Positions 9,165 through 19,187 of a stretch of 64,000 nucleotides of DNA are shown one piece after another. The translations under genes and the position numbers were made by a program. The stretch is from Lepturacanthus savala (Eukaryota; Chordata; Actinopteri; Scombriformes; Trichiuridae), in assembly GCA_030544235.1 (NCBI GenBank), contig CM060464.1, positions 38,519,186 to 38,583,185 on the forward strand. The letters run 5' to 3'. The notes under the pieces are model-generated. The model searched no databases and was not told the DNA's origin. It saw only the letters and a list, made by a program, of their open reading frames with translations. Every line of letters begins with the position of its first letter. Position 1 is the stretch's first letter.

Positions 9165-9380
9165 GTTAGGGGAGCTAGCTATCCTGCAAAGAGTTCCCCC
9201 CGTGAGGTGATCAGGACCAGCTCCGACCGAGCGTTGCCTTCCTAGTCACCTTCAGGGATCGGAAAAACAGAGCCAGCCACACTGTAGTGTTGCCTCTCTG
9301 TTTCCCCTGGGAATCCCAAGAGGTATTGGTTATGATCCCTGTACTCCATACACCGCACAGTCCCAGGGATCGGACAATCG
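9165..9380 (+). other. Folded segment in unit B
   Basis: Homologous to 2397-2610. The hairpin GCACTGAAGTGC of the other families is ACACTGTAGTGT here (9279-9290), a compensatory G-C to A-T change. The GGGAC/GTCCC stem is replaced by GGGGA/TTCCCC. Confidence 0.5.
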
Positions 9381-9438
9381 CAAATTTTAAAGGGCAACCT
9401 AGTTTTTCTGGGTGGCTCAATTCAATAAGGATAGTTTG

Positions 9439-9444
9439 ACTTAC
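9439..9444 (-). promoter_or_regulatory. Minus-strand 5' splice-site motif in unit B
   Basis: The minus strand reads CTGGTAAGTC, a consensus donor at the same place in the unit as GGTAAGTAT elsewhere, although the surrounding sequence is unrelated and the hairpin is absent. Confidence 0.4.
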
Positions 9445-9689
9445 CAGCTCTAGGTGGGGAGTTCCCTTGGTGAATGGTGTGGTGTCTTTTCTCTCCTCTC
9501 TTCACTAAACCAACCTTCCCCCTGTGTGAGGGTGCCGGAAAAAATAATTTCTTGTTTTAGAGGAGGGTTATCAAATCTATGTAGTCTAAAGTAGGGGTTT
9601 ATTGTGGATCGGACCGTGAAAAAATTTTTTTTGAAATTAAAAGTGGTTTGGACGATATAAGGTTTTTAAAGATTCTGGAGGGACAGGAG

Positions 9690-9710
9690 GGATTGTGGGA
9701 ATTGTAGTCC
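9690..9710 (-). promoter_or_regulatory. ZNF143/Staf-like motif in unit B
   Basis: The minus strand reads GGACTACAATTCCCACAATCC, matching the left half of the ZNF143 consensus (ACTACAATTCCCA). Other families keep the right half (CCCACAATGCC), which suggests a complete ancestral site. It is about 245 bp upstream of the donor at 9444. Confidence 0.5.
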
Positions 9711-9736
9711 AGAAAGTGCTCTGGCTGACAGGTACA

Positions 9737-10133
9737 CCTGGTTAGGGTTGTGGTTAGAGCTGAGGTTGGGATTATGGTTCGAGCTAAGGTTATGATTAGG
9801 GTTAAGGCTATGGTTATGTTTAGAGTTTAAGGTTATGGTTAGGGTTAAGGCTATGGTTATGTTTAGAGCTAAGGTTATGGTTCTGGTTAGGGTTAATGCT
9901 ATGGTTAGGGTTATGTTTAGAGCTAAGGTTATGGTTCTGGTTAGGGTTAAGGCTATGGTTAGGGTTATGTTTAGAGCTAAGGTTCTGGTTCTGGTTAGGG
10001 TTAAGGCTATGGTTAGGGTTATGTTTAGAGCTAGGTTGTGGTTAGGGTTAGAGCTAAAGATATGGTTAGGGTTAGAGTTAAGGTTAGGGTTATGGTTAGA
10101 GCTAAGGTTATGGTCGGGGTTATGGTTAGGTTT
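9737..10133. repeat. Degenerate telomere-like minisatellite in unit B
   Basis: Repeats of about 60 bp built on GGTTAAGGCTATGGTTAGGG and GTTTAGAGCTAAGGTTATGG. Long frames on both strands here are by-products of the period. Confidence 0.85.
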
Positions 10134-10165
10134 GGGAATGTTCAATTGTAATGTCCAAGTCTAGA

Positions 10166-10589
10166 GGGTTAGGGTTAGGGTTAGGGTTAGGGTTAGGGGT
10201 TAGGGTTAGGGTTAGGGTTAGGGTTAGGGTTAGGGTTAGGGTTGGGTTAGGGTTAGGGTTAGGGTTAGGGTTAGGGTTAGGGTTAAGGGTTAGGGTTAGG
10301 GTTAGGGTTAGGGTTAGGGTTAGGGTTAGGGGTTAGGGTTAGGGGTTAGGGTTAGGGTTAGGGTTAGGGTTAGGGTAGGGTTAGGGTTAGGGTTAGGGTT
10401 AGGGTTAGGGTTAGGGGTTAGGGGTTAGGGGTTAGGGTTAGGGTTAGGGTTAGGGTTAGGGTAGGGTTAGGGTTAGGGTTAGGGTTAGGGTTAGGGGTTA
10501 GGGTTAGGGTTAGGGTTAGGGTTAGGGTTAGGGTTAGGGGTTAGGGTTAGGGTTAGGGTTAGGGTTAGGGTTAGGGGTTAGGGTTAGGG

Positions 10590-10630
<41 letters not shown>

Positions 10631-10740
10631 GGTTAGGGTTAGGGTTAGGGTTGGGTTAGGGTTAGGGTTAGGGTTAGGGTTAGGGTTAGGGTTAGGGGTT
10701 AGGGTTAGGGTTAGGGTTAGGGTTAGGGTTAGGGTTAGGT
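10166..10740 (+). repeat. Telomeric TTAGGG array T2
   Basis: About 575 bp of TTAGGG with frequent TTAGGGG, TTAGGGTAGGG and TTTAGGG slips, more variant-rich than T6. It starts after CTAGA in unit B and ends as GGTTAGGTTAGGGGGAATAGG, the start of the 1055-bp element. Confidence 0.97.
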
Positions 10741-10800
10741 TAGGGGGAATAGGGCAGGGGACTAAATAGTCCCCTGTAGTGCACGGGCCTACCATGGGGA

Positions 10801-10820
10801 TGGGCATCCCCCTGGCACTT
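10801..10820. repeat. Inverted repeat of the 1055-bp element (left arm)
   Basis: TGGGCATCCCCCTGGCACTT here is the reverse complement, with one mismatch, of AAGTGCCAGGGGGACGCCCA at 11744-11763. The arms enclose about 960 bp. The equivalents in R2 are 11856-11875 and 12800-12819. Confidence 0.7.
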
Positions 10821-10950
10821 CTTCCAAGTTAGGGTTATTATTATAATTAGTTTTAATTTATTTAATAATTAATATATATATTTATATTTAAGCAGGTTCG
10901 CCTTTGGTATATGAAGTATAAATAGTTGGCATACCTATAGGTGGCGCCGC

Positions 10951-10981
10951 GACGTTTCGCCCTTCATTGGGCTTCTTCAGG
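10951..10981 (-). ncRNA. Hammerhead-ribozyme-like core in R1
   Basis: The minus strand reads CTGAAGA, then stem GCCC-AATGAA-GGGC, then GAAAC: the CUGANGA and GAAA core boxes either side of a stem II. There is an extra A before the stem, and I could not find the UH cleavage site with a convincing stem I. Similar motifs are known in the terminal repeats of Penelope-like elements, so it may be a decayed or minimal version. Confidence 0.4.
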
Positions 10982-11100
10982 CTTGCCACATTCTTGTCTC
11001 TGCTATAGTCAGGAGCCAACTGGGCCTGTTGAATTCTCCTCCCTTTTTATACTCCCCCCATTTTAGGTCTACGTACGTAGAATTTCTTGACCCCTCTTTT

Positions 11101-11260
11101 TCCTTTTTAGGCTTCAGGTAAGTTTTCTTTTTTCAGGTTGTTTCCGGTAAGTATTTTATTCTTCTTTTTTTAGGTTATTACAGGTAAGTATTTTTAATCT
11201 TCTTTTTTTAGGTTATTACAGGTAAGTATTTTTAATCTTCTTTTTTTAGGTTCTTTCAGG
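11101..11260 (+). repeat. Tandem splice-acceptor/donor-like repeats in R1
   Basis: Five successive pyrimidine-AG / GT signals surround 7-10 nt blocks: GCTTCAG (11111-11117), GTTGTTTCCG (11137-11146), GTTATTACAG (11174-11183 and 11212-11221), GTTCTTTCAG (11250-11259). Four blocks are followed by GTAAGT and the last by GTAGTC. The spacers of 19-28 nt look too short for normal animal introns. The R2 copy spans 12156-12315. Confidence 0.6.
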
Positions 11261-12005
11261 TAGTCAAATTATGTTTTTCCTTTTGAATTTAGGTTTTTTT
11301 TCCCAATTGTAATTAATTAAATAATAATTAAGGCCAATAATTCTGTCACCCATTCCCAGATAGCAAGTCCCTTAGCCTTCCCTCCCCAACCCATTCCCTT
11401 TTTCCTTTTTCCTTTTTTCCTATTCCCGCTCCTGTTCCTTCTTTCCCGGAAGGTTTTCTGATCCCTAATTAGGGATTCAGATTACTATTAGCGTACCACG
11501 CATGTTGCTTTGCCTAAGGCTGGATTAGACCTTGGCCATGCGGAAATTAGTGTCCTCGGAGGACTTATTTTCGGGGAAAGGGGAACAAGATTAGGGCTGG
11601 GGTCAGGGTTAGGGTTAGGGTTAGGGTCAGGGCAGGGGTTAGGGTTAGGGCTATACATCTGGGGTTAAGGTTAGGCAGAATTTTAGGAGTGGTTAGGGTT
11701 AGGGGGAGGGGGGGAGGGGTGGGTTAACTTAAATTAGCTTATAAAGTGCCAGGGGGACGCCCAATGAGCCCCCAGGTGGCGCTGGCGGGTTAGGTTAGGG
11801 GGAATAGGGCAGGGGACTAAATAGTCCCCTGTAGTGCACGGGCCTACCATGGGGATGGGCATCCCCCTGGCACTTCTTCCAAGTTAGGGTTATTATTATA
11901 ATTAGTTTTAATTTATTTAATAATTAATATATATATTTATATTTAAGCAGGTTCGCCTTTGGTATATGAAGTATAAATAGTTGGCATACCTATAGGTGGC
12001 GCCGC

Positions 12006-12036
12006 GACGTTTCGCCCTTCATTGGGCTTCTTCAGG
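12006..12036 (-). ncRNA. Hammerhead-ribozyme-like core in R2
   Basis: Identical to the R1 motif, 1055 bp further on. Confidence 0.4.
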
Positions 12037-12155
12037 CTTGCCACATTCTTGTCTCTGCTATAGTCAGGAGCCAACTGGGCCTGTTGAATTCTCCTCCCTT
12101 TTTATACTCCCCCCATTTTAGGTCTACGTACGTAGAATTTCTTGACCCCTCTTTT

Positions 12156-12315
12156 TCCTTTTTAGGCTTCAGGTAAGTTTTCTTTTTTCAGGTTGTTTCC
12201 GGTAAGTATTTTATTCTTCTTTTTTTAGGTTATTACAGGTAAGTATTTTTAATCTTCTTTTTTTAGGTTATTACAGGTAAGTATTTTTAATCTTCTTTTT
12301 TTAGGTTCTTTCAGG
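12156..12315 (+). repeat. Tandem splice-acceptor/donor-like repeats in R2
   Basis: Same arrangement as in R1, unchanged. Confidence 0.6.
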
Positions 12316-12851
12316 TAGTCAAATTATGTTTTTCCTTTTGAATTTAGGTTTTTTTTCCCAATTGTAATTAATTAAATAATAATTAAGGCCAATAATTCTG
12401 TCACCCATTCCCAGATAGCAAGTCCCTTAGCCTTCCCTCCCCAACCCATTCCCTTTTTCCTTTTTCCTTTTTTCCTATTCCCGCTCCTGTTCCTTCTTTC
12501 CCGGAAGGTTTTCTGATCCCTAATTAGGGATTCAGATTACTATTAGCGTACCACGCATGTTGCTTTGCCTAAGGCTGGATTAGACCTTGGCCATGCGGAA
12601 ATTAGTGTCCTCGGAGGACTTATTTTCGGGGAAAGGGGAACAAGATTAGGGCTGGGGTCAGGGTTAGGGTTAGGGTTAGGGTCAGGGCAGGGGTTAGGGT
12701 TAGGGCTATACATCTGGGGTTAAGGTTAGGCAGAATTTTAGGAGTGGTTAGGGTTAGGGGGAGGGGGGGGAGGGGTGGGTTAACTTAAATTAGCTTATAA
12801 AGTGCCAGGGGGACGCCCAATGAGCCCCCAGGTGGCGCTGGCGGGTTAGGT

Positions 12852-12967
12852 TAGGGGGAATAGGGCAGGGGACTAAATAGTCCCCTGTAGTGCACGGGCC
12901 TACCATGGGGATGGGCATCCCCCTGGCACTTCTTCCAAGTTAGGGTTATTATTATAATTAGTTTTAA
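12852..12967. mobile_element. 1055-bp tandem element, truncated copy R3
   Basis: The first 116 bp of a third copy, ending at ATTAGTTTTAA and passing straight into GGGTTAGGG. It keeps both palindromes and the left inverted repeat. Confidence 0.7.
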
Positions 12968-13740
12968 GGGTTAGGGTTAGGGTTAGGGTTAGGGTTAGGG
13001 TTAGGGTTAGGGTTAGGGTTAGGGTTAGGGTTAGGGTTAGGGTTAGGGTTAGGGGTTAGGGTTAGGGTTAGGGTTAGGGTTAGGGTTAGGGTTAGGGTTA
13101 GGGTTAGGGTAGGGTTAGGGTTAGGGTTAGGGTTAGGGTTAGGGTTGGTTAGGGTTAGGGTTAGGGTTAGGGTTAGGGTTAGGGTTAGGGTTAGGGTTAG
13201 GGTTAGGGTTGGGTTAGGGTTAGGGTTAGGGTTAGGGTTAGGGTTAGGGTTAGGGTTAGGGTTAGGGTTAGGGTTAGGGTTAGGGTTAGGGTTAGGGGTT
13301 AGGGTTAGGGTTAGGGTTAGGGTTAGGGTTAGGGTTAGGGTTAGGGTTAGGGTTAGGGTTAGGGTTAGGGTTAGGGGTTAGGGGTTAGGGTTAGGGTTAG
13401 GGTTAGGGTTAGGGTTAGGGTTAGGGTTAGGGTTAGGGTTAGGGTTAGGGTTAGGGTTAGGGGTTAGGGTTAGGGTTAGGGTTAGGGTTAGGGTTAGGGT
13501 TAGGGTTAGGGTTAGGGTTAGGGTTAGGGGTTAGGGTTAGGGTTAGGGTTAGGGTTAGGGTTAGGGTTAGGGTTAGGGTTAGGGTTAGGGGGGGTTAGGG
13601 TTAGGGTTAGGGGTTAGGGTTAGGGTTAGGGTTAGGGGTTAGGGTTAGGGTTAGGGTTAGGGTTAGGGTTAGGGTTAGGGTTAGGGTTAGGGTTAGGGTT
13701 AGGGTTAGGGGTTAGGGTTAGGGTTAGGGTTAGGGTTAGG
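12968..13740 (+). repeat. Telomeric TTAGGG array T3
   Basis: About 773 bp of TTAGGG, mostly clean, with occasional TTAGGGG and one GGGGGG slip near 13590. It joins truncated R3 on the left and unit G on the right. Confidence 0.97.
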
Positions 13741-13960
13741 TTTTTTAAAATTGACGATGAACACGTCCCATGGGACCCAAGACGGGTATTGCATGGTTAG
13801 AAACGTGAACTCCGGTAGCGGCACTGCCACATGAACCATAGGGGCCCGGTCCCACTGAATCTTGAAAGGATAGAACAGGAGGATATAAGAAGATCACCCA
13901 AAGTTTCCAGTTCCTGACAGGTTTATGGTTAAGTCGGTGTTAATTACTATGTTATTACAA

Positions 13961-14701
13961 TCTCCAAGTATAAGGGAATCAGGAGAGAGATCAGAGCAGT
14001 AAAAGAGGAGACCCTCTTCGCGGCCGCCCGGCTAACCGCAGCCTGATTGAAGTCCAACCTGATGTCCAATATCCCAAGGTGATTGATTAAATTGGTGTTT
14101 ATTACTATGTTGTTATAATCTCCAAGTATAAAGGAATCAAGAAGGAGAGCAGCTAAGCAGCAGAGGATGACCTCTTCGCGGCAGCCGAGCTGACCACGGC
14201 TCAACTGAAGTCCGACCGGATGTCCCATAAAACAAGGAAACTAATTGGATCTGTATTTATTATTGTGTTATTATAATCTCCAAGTATAAAGGAATCAGGA
14301 GAGAGATCAGAGCAGTAAAAGAGGAGACCCTCTTCGCGGCCGCCCGGCTAACCGCAGCCTGATTGAAGTCCAACCTGATGTCCGATATCCCAAGGTGATT
14401 GATTAAATTGGTGTTTATTACTATGTTGTTATGATCTCCAAGTATAAAGGAATCAAGAAGGAGAGCAGCTAAGCAGCAGAGGGTGGCCTCTTCGCGGCAG
14501 CCGAGCTGACCACGGCTCAACTGAAGTCCGACCGGATGTCCCATAAAACAAGGAAACTAATTGGATCTGTATTAATTATTGTGTTATTATAATCTCCAAG
14601 TATAAAGGAATCAGGAGAGAGATCAGAGCAGTCAAAGAGGAGACCCTCTTCGCGGCCGCCCGGCTAACCGCAGCCTGATTGAAGTCCAACCTGATGTCCA
14701 A
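13961..14701. repeat. 316-bp higher-order repeat of alternating modules B-A-B-A-B
   Basis: Modules start at 13961 (B), 14119 (A), 14277 (B), 14435 (A) and 14593 (B), about 158 bp apart. The A/B pair therefore repeats every 316 bp. Each module holds CCTCTTCGCGG and ends near GATGTCC. Confidence 0.85.
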
Positions 14702-14754
14702 TATCCCAAGGTGATTGATTAAATTGGTGTTTATTACAATGTTATCATAATCTC

Positions 14755-15183
14755 AATGTAGTTAGTTTAGGGTTAAGATTAGTCGTTAGGGCCTAGTTGA
14801 GGGATAAATTTGGGTTACGGTTAGAATTAAGGTTAGGGTTAGAAGTTAGGGCTCAGTTAAGGGTTAAGTTTTGGGGTTAAAGTGAAAATTAAGGTTAAGG
14901 TTAGGTTTAAGGTGGAGATTAGGGTTATGATTAGGGGTTAGGGCCTAGTTAGGGGTTAGGGTTAGATTTAGGGTTATGGTTAGGACCTAGTCAGAGGTTA
15001 AGATAAGGGTTATGGTTAGTAGTTAGGGACTAGTTAGGGGTTAAGGTTAGGGTTATAGTTAGGGTTAGGGCCTAGTTAGGGGTTAAGGTTAGGTTAGGGG
15101 TTAGTTAAGGGTTAGGGTTAGCAGTTAAGGTCTAGTTAGGGGTTAAGGTTAGGGCCTAGTTAGGGGTTAAATTTAGGGTTATG
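14755..15183. repeat. Degenerate telomere-like array in unit G
   Basis: Imperfect GGCCTAGTTAGGGGTTAAGG repeats that become progressively purer toward the right and merge into perfect TTAGGG. Confidence 0.85.
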
Positions 15184-15527
15184 GTTAGGGTTAGGGTCAG
15201 GGTTAGGGTTAGGGTTAGGGTTAGGGTTAGGGTTAGGGTTAGGGTTAGGGTTAGGGTTAGGGTTAGGGTTAGGGTTAGGGTTAGGGTTAGGGTTAGGTTA
15301 GGGTTAGGGTTAGGGTTAGGGTTAGGGTTAGGGTTAGGGTTAGGGTTAGGGTTAGGGTTAGGGTTAGGGTTAGGGTTAGGGGTTAGGGTTAGGGTTAGGG
15401 TTAGGGTTAGGGTTAGGGTTAGGGTTAGGGTTAGGGTTAGGGTTAGGGTTAGGGTTAGGGGTTAGGGGTTAGGGTTAGGGTTAGGGTTAGGGTTAGGGTT
15501 AGGGTTAGGGTTAGGGTTAGGGTTAGG
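15184..15527 (+). repeat. Telomeric TTAGGG array T4
   Basis: About 345 bp of TTAGGG. The right edge reads GGTTAGGTTTGGGAATGTTAACG, the exact start of family C. Confidence 0.97.
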
Positions 15528-16024
15528 TTTGGGAATGTTAACGAAGAACATATCCCGCGGAACCCTCCACGGGAATCCGCAGTTTGGTGATATGAACACC
15601 GGGTTGCACTCCGCTTGAACTTAGTGATGTCCAATACTACTGGTTCCTATAGTGGATAGAAAAGGGGGAGGTGGGGAGGGGGATATTTGTTAGTTTCTTG
15701 TTCTAGGGATTCGAATTGTAATTGGTGTTTTATAATTGTGTCTCCAAGTGGAGGAATCAGGAGGGAGAGCAGCCAAGCAGCAGAGGATGGCCTCTTCGCG
15801 GCAGCCGAGCTGACCACGGCTCAACTGAAGTCCGACCGGATGTCCCATAAAACAAGGAAACTAATTGAATCTGTATTTATTATTATGTTATTATAATCTC
15901 CAAGTATAAAGGAATCAGGAGAGAGATCAGAGCAGTTAAAGAGGAGACCCTCTTCGCGGCCGCCCGGCTAACCGCAGCCTGATTGAAGTCCAACCTGATG
16001 TCCCCTAATACAAGGGGATATTTT

Positions 16025-16765
16025 AATTTGGTTTAATATTTAGGTTTAATATTTGGGGTCGGGTTAAGGTTAGATTAAAATTGTTATAGGGTGGGAATGG
16101 GATTAGGGTTAAGGTTAGTCGTTGGGGTCTAGTTCAGGGTTAAGTTTAGGTTAAGATTAAATTTAGGTTAAGGTTAGTAGTTGGGGTTAAACTAAGGGTT
16201 AAGTTTAGGGTCAAAGTGGAAACTAGGGTTAAGATTAGGTTTGAGGTTGGGATTAGCGTTAAGGTCCGTAGTTAGGGTTAGGGATTAAGGTTAGGGCCTA
16301 GTTAGGGGTTAAGGTTAGGGTTATAGTTAGGGTTAGGGCCTAGTTAAGGGTGAAGTTTAGGGTTAGGGGCTAGGGGTTAAGGTTAGGGTTGTAGTTAGGG
16401 TTAGGGCCTATTAAAGGGTTAAGTTTAGGGTTAGGGGCTAGGGGTTAAGGTTAGGTTTATAGTTAGGGTTGGGGCCTAGTTAAGGGTTAAGTTTAGGGTT
16501 AGGGCCTAGTTAAGGGTTAAGTTTAGGGTTAGTGGTTAGGGTCTAATTAGGGGTTAAGATTAGGGTTATGGTTAGGGTCTAGTTGAGGGGTTAAGTTTAG
16601 GTTAAGTGTTTAGGGCCTAGGTAAGGGTTAAGGTTAGGTTTAGGGCTCGGATTAGGGTTATGTTTAGCAATTAGGGCCTAGTGAGGCGTTAAGGTTAGGG
16701 ATTAAGTTTAGTTTAAGGTTGGAGTTAAGTTTAGGAATTGGGCCTATGTAAGTATTAAGGTTAAA
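16025..16765. repeat. Degenerate telomere-like array in C1
   Basis: About 740 bp of GGGCCTAGTTAAGGGTTAAG-type repeats. C2 has it at about 19685-20425. Nearly the same sequence occurs in D units (25365-26100, 29350-30085, 33335-34070, 37320-38055, 41305-42040). Confidence 0.85.
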
Positions 16766-16875
16766 GGTGGGCTGAAGGGTGGTGGGAGAGGTGTTGGGTG
16801 AGTGCTTTTGACTGTGCTTATGTAACTTGCCAATTACAATTGGACTTCCTGTAAAAATAAATGGAATCATTATAG

Positions 16876-16888
16876 AGGTCAAAGGTCG
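16876..16888 (+). promoter_or_regulatory. Forward DR1 AGGTCA repeat in C1
   Basis: AGGTCA-A-AGGTCG, opposite in orientation to the distal DR1 composites. In A1 the spacer is two bases (1889-1902). It is repeated in every C and D unit just before GACGACGAAAAAA. Confidence 0.4.
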
Positions 16889-17096
16889 ACGACGAAAAAA
16901 ATGGTCGGAAAAACGAGGAAATTAATGTAATTGTTTATAGGAAGGAGAAGGGAGATTGAGATATTAATTTAGAGTTTTAGGAAATATATTAAAGGCTGCT
17001 AAGCCTCATATTTAGTGCTATAATAAGCTGATATTATAAGGCCTTTCTAAGGTTTGGGGGCAGTAAAGTAAAGGTGTTTTTAGAGAAGCTAAATTT

Positions 17097-17211
17097 GGGT
17101 ACACATCATCAGTAGTCACCTCAGGGTCAAGCGGGTGTTTCGGCCATGAAACTAGACACCCTAACCTGAGGCTGGCCCACCAGGGGTGATCAAATCCCTG
17201 GTGTGTGTCCC
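17097..17211 (+). ncRNA. Three-way-junction segment, C1
   Basis: All stems intact, same variant as A1. Confidence 0.6.
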
Positions 17212-17803
17212 TCGTGTCAATTGGTTTTTTGAATAAAGTTTTATTTTATAAAGCTGTTTTTATATCTATTTTGTAGTTCCTAGTTTAGGTGACCCTAGAC
17301 ATATATCTAATTTGAGGAGGGAGGGAGAAAATAAAAGGCGAGCGAGCGGTTGTCGGCGCGAGAGCGAAAAAACGGGCGTGCTAAAGGGACTAGCTATCCT
17401 ACAAGGGGTCCCCCCGAGAGATGATCAGGACCAGCCCCGACAGAGCGGTGCCTTCCTGGCCATCCCCAGGGATCGAGGAAACAGAGCCAGCCGCACTGAA
17501 GTGCTGCCTCCCTGCTCCCTCTGGGATTCCCAAGAGGTATTGGTTAGTGATCCCTGTACTCCATACACCGCACAGTCCCAGGGATCAGGAAATGAAAGCT
17601 ATTTTGAAAAATTCAGTTTGTGTTTTTTATTATTTTTTTATTTATTTTAAGTTTAATTATTTTTATTATATGTGTAGTGTAAGATGTGCTGTTGTATGGG
17701 TGGGGCTACCCCCCATAGAAAATTTGGCTACAATTAAGGTCCTGAAGCCAGGGACCACCACATCCTGCGTGCATTGTCTCTATTGAGACGCAAGGAGGGC
17801 TGC

Positions 17804-17861
17804 ATACTTACCACCATGTACAGGTCACCGCTGGGGCCAGCTGGACTGACCTGTACATGGC
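17804..17861 (-). promoter_or_regulatory. Minus-strand splice-donor motif and hairpin, C1
   Basis: Second sequence variant. The internal G-U of A1 is a Watson-Crick pair here, while the closing pair becomes G-U on the minus strand. The C2 copy is at 21464-21521. Confidence 0.45.
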
Positions 17862-19187
17862 CAGCGAATTGTTTGATGTGGGGAATTTTAGAGGGGGTCA
17901 TTAAACTGAGGATCTATGTGAGTGAGGGTGTCGGACCGAAATATTTAATTTTAAGAGAGGGTTTGTGAAATGTGTAAAATTTGAATTAGGGGGTTAAATT
18001 CAGTGTGGGAGTGAAGGAATTTTTCAAAATTTCAAAGCGGTTTGGAATATATAGCGATTTTTAGGATTTTAGAGGAGAAGAGGGGCATTGTGGGAAATGC
18101 GAATAAGGAAGTAATAATATATGTGAATATCTTTGGGTCTGTAGGTCTGAGTAATTTCAATTAAGGTTTGAATCGGAGGTGAGGGAGGATAGAAAAAAGT
18201 ATTAAGTATTAAAGTGTATTATATGATTAAGAATTAATAATAAACGTAATAACGACATTAATTAACTAAATTAAACCTGGATTGGAGAATTGGGTGTAGT
18301 TAAGTGATTAGAACGGTGTTGTGATACTATTTTGTATTATGTGGGGTAGTGAAGTAACTTAGTGGAAGGTCAAATTGAACCCATGACCTTTGACCTTTAG
18401 GCCCAATTCAGTATAGTTAGTTTATATTATTATTAAGTAAATTTATAAAAAAAGGGGGGGAAATTTTAATATATAAAGTTTACAGGTTGTTATTTGTGTT
18501 AAGGTTGTGTTATTGATGGTAATAATAAAAAAAACATTTTTATCTAACTATTAAAATTTAATAATTATTGTTGAAAGCGGGCTGTCGTGGGAATTGAACA
18601 TTTAATTATGTGGTATTTTTTTATATGGGGGGAATAGAAGGTCAGTTTCTGAACATGACCTTTGACCTTTTACTCATTTTTCTATTATATTCAATATATA
18701 TTATTAGATTTATTTATAAGGGTGGGTTTTAAGCATTATATTAACAGTGTATAGTTTGTGTCTATTGTTGTATTATTCTATATAAAAGTAATATTAAATT
18801 TGTAATAATATTATCAATAATGATCATTCAGAAGGGGCCTGGTCGGTGGGGATGGAATATTAAGAAATTTAAATGTTGATGGACTGTTTAAATGAGGAGA
18901 ATTTGGAATATAATTGATATTTAGAACAAGGAACTAAGTAAGGAGGGACGAAGGGATAGGGGGAATCTATCTCTTACTCCAGGAGAGTGGAGTGGATAGG
19001 AAAAAAAATAGAAATAGGAGCCATATCGGTCCTATTTGGGGAGACTGTTGGCTACTGTGAAAGGGATCACAGTAGTAACAGGAATGCACCTGGTGGTTCT
19101 GAAGTAAATTTACAACAGGGTCTGGTGCGGCAGAGCGGGTTTAGTAGATGTAACAGACATCATAAGCAAGGTTTTGGCAGGAAAAGG

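Larger units (their letters stand above)
8434..10165. repeat. Divergent short subtelomeric unit B
   Basis: A single 1.7-kb unit keeping the family order in reduced form: start motif (TTAACGAGGAACACGCCCC), one module B (8655-8762), a short telomere-like patch (8800-8870), three-way junction (8915-9029), folded segment (9165-9380), minus-strand splice donor (9439-9444), ZNF143-like motif (9690-9710), then degenerate repeats. It lacks the DR1 composites and the hairpin chain. Its divergence makes it the most useful comparison in the window for detecting conserved structure. Confidence 0.85.
10741..11795. mobile_element. 1055-bp tandem element, copy R1
   Basis: A unit unrelated to families A-G. 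From left: palindromes GGGGACTAAATAGTCCCC and GGGGATGGGCATCCCC; a 20-bp inverted repeat (10801-10820 with 11744-11763, 19 of 20 paired); AT-rich DNA; a hammerhead-like core on the minus strand (10951-10981); a run of splice-acceptor/donor-like repeats (11101-11260); pyrimidine-rich DNA; and a short TTAGGG-rich patch (11600-11710). There is no coding frame. It may be a non-autonomous element or the terminal part of a Penelope-like element. The telomeric flanks fit insertion at a telomere. Confidence 0.65.
11796..12851. mobile_element. 1055-bp tandem element, copy R2 (1056 bp)
   Basis: Direct tandem copy of R1. The only difference I noticed is one extra G in the G-rich run near 12765. Inverted repeats lie at 11856-11875 and 12800-12819, with no telomeric DNA between the two copies beyond GGGTTAGGTTAGGGGG. 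Confidence 0.7.
13741..15183. repeat. Subtelomeric unit G, start portion only
   Basis: Begins with TTAAAATTGACGATGAACACGTCCC, closest to family F at its start. It then carries five modules (13961-14701) and degenerate telomere-like DNA, and ends at array T4. The three-way junction, promoter-like and hairpin parts are absent, so the unit is truncated in its degenerate array. Confidence 0.85.
15528..19187. repeat. Family C subtelomeric unit, copy C1 (3660 bp)
   Basis: Modules A (15741-15847) and B (15897-16004), degenerate array (about 16025-16765), AGGTCA direct repeat (16876-16888), three-way junction, CpG-rich segment, donor and hairpin, ZNF143-like motif (18084-18097), DR1 composites (18384-18396, 18656-18668) and hairpin chain (18966-19081). 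The left half is nearly identical to family D, and the part after about 17880 is nearly identical to family A, so this unit is a mosaic. Confidence 0.92.

Noticed and set aside
13961..14701. CRISPR-like array because of regularly spaced similar modules
   Set aside because: Modules are 105 bp and diverged, spacers are related to one another, and the context is a eukaryotic subtelomere.
15181..15465. Frames of alternating VR, LG or TL dipeptides in telomeric arrays
   Set aside because: These are translations of TTAGGG or CCCTAA repeats and shift frame at every repeat slip.
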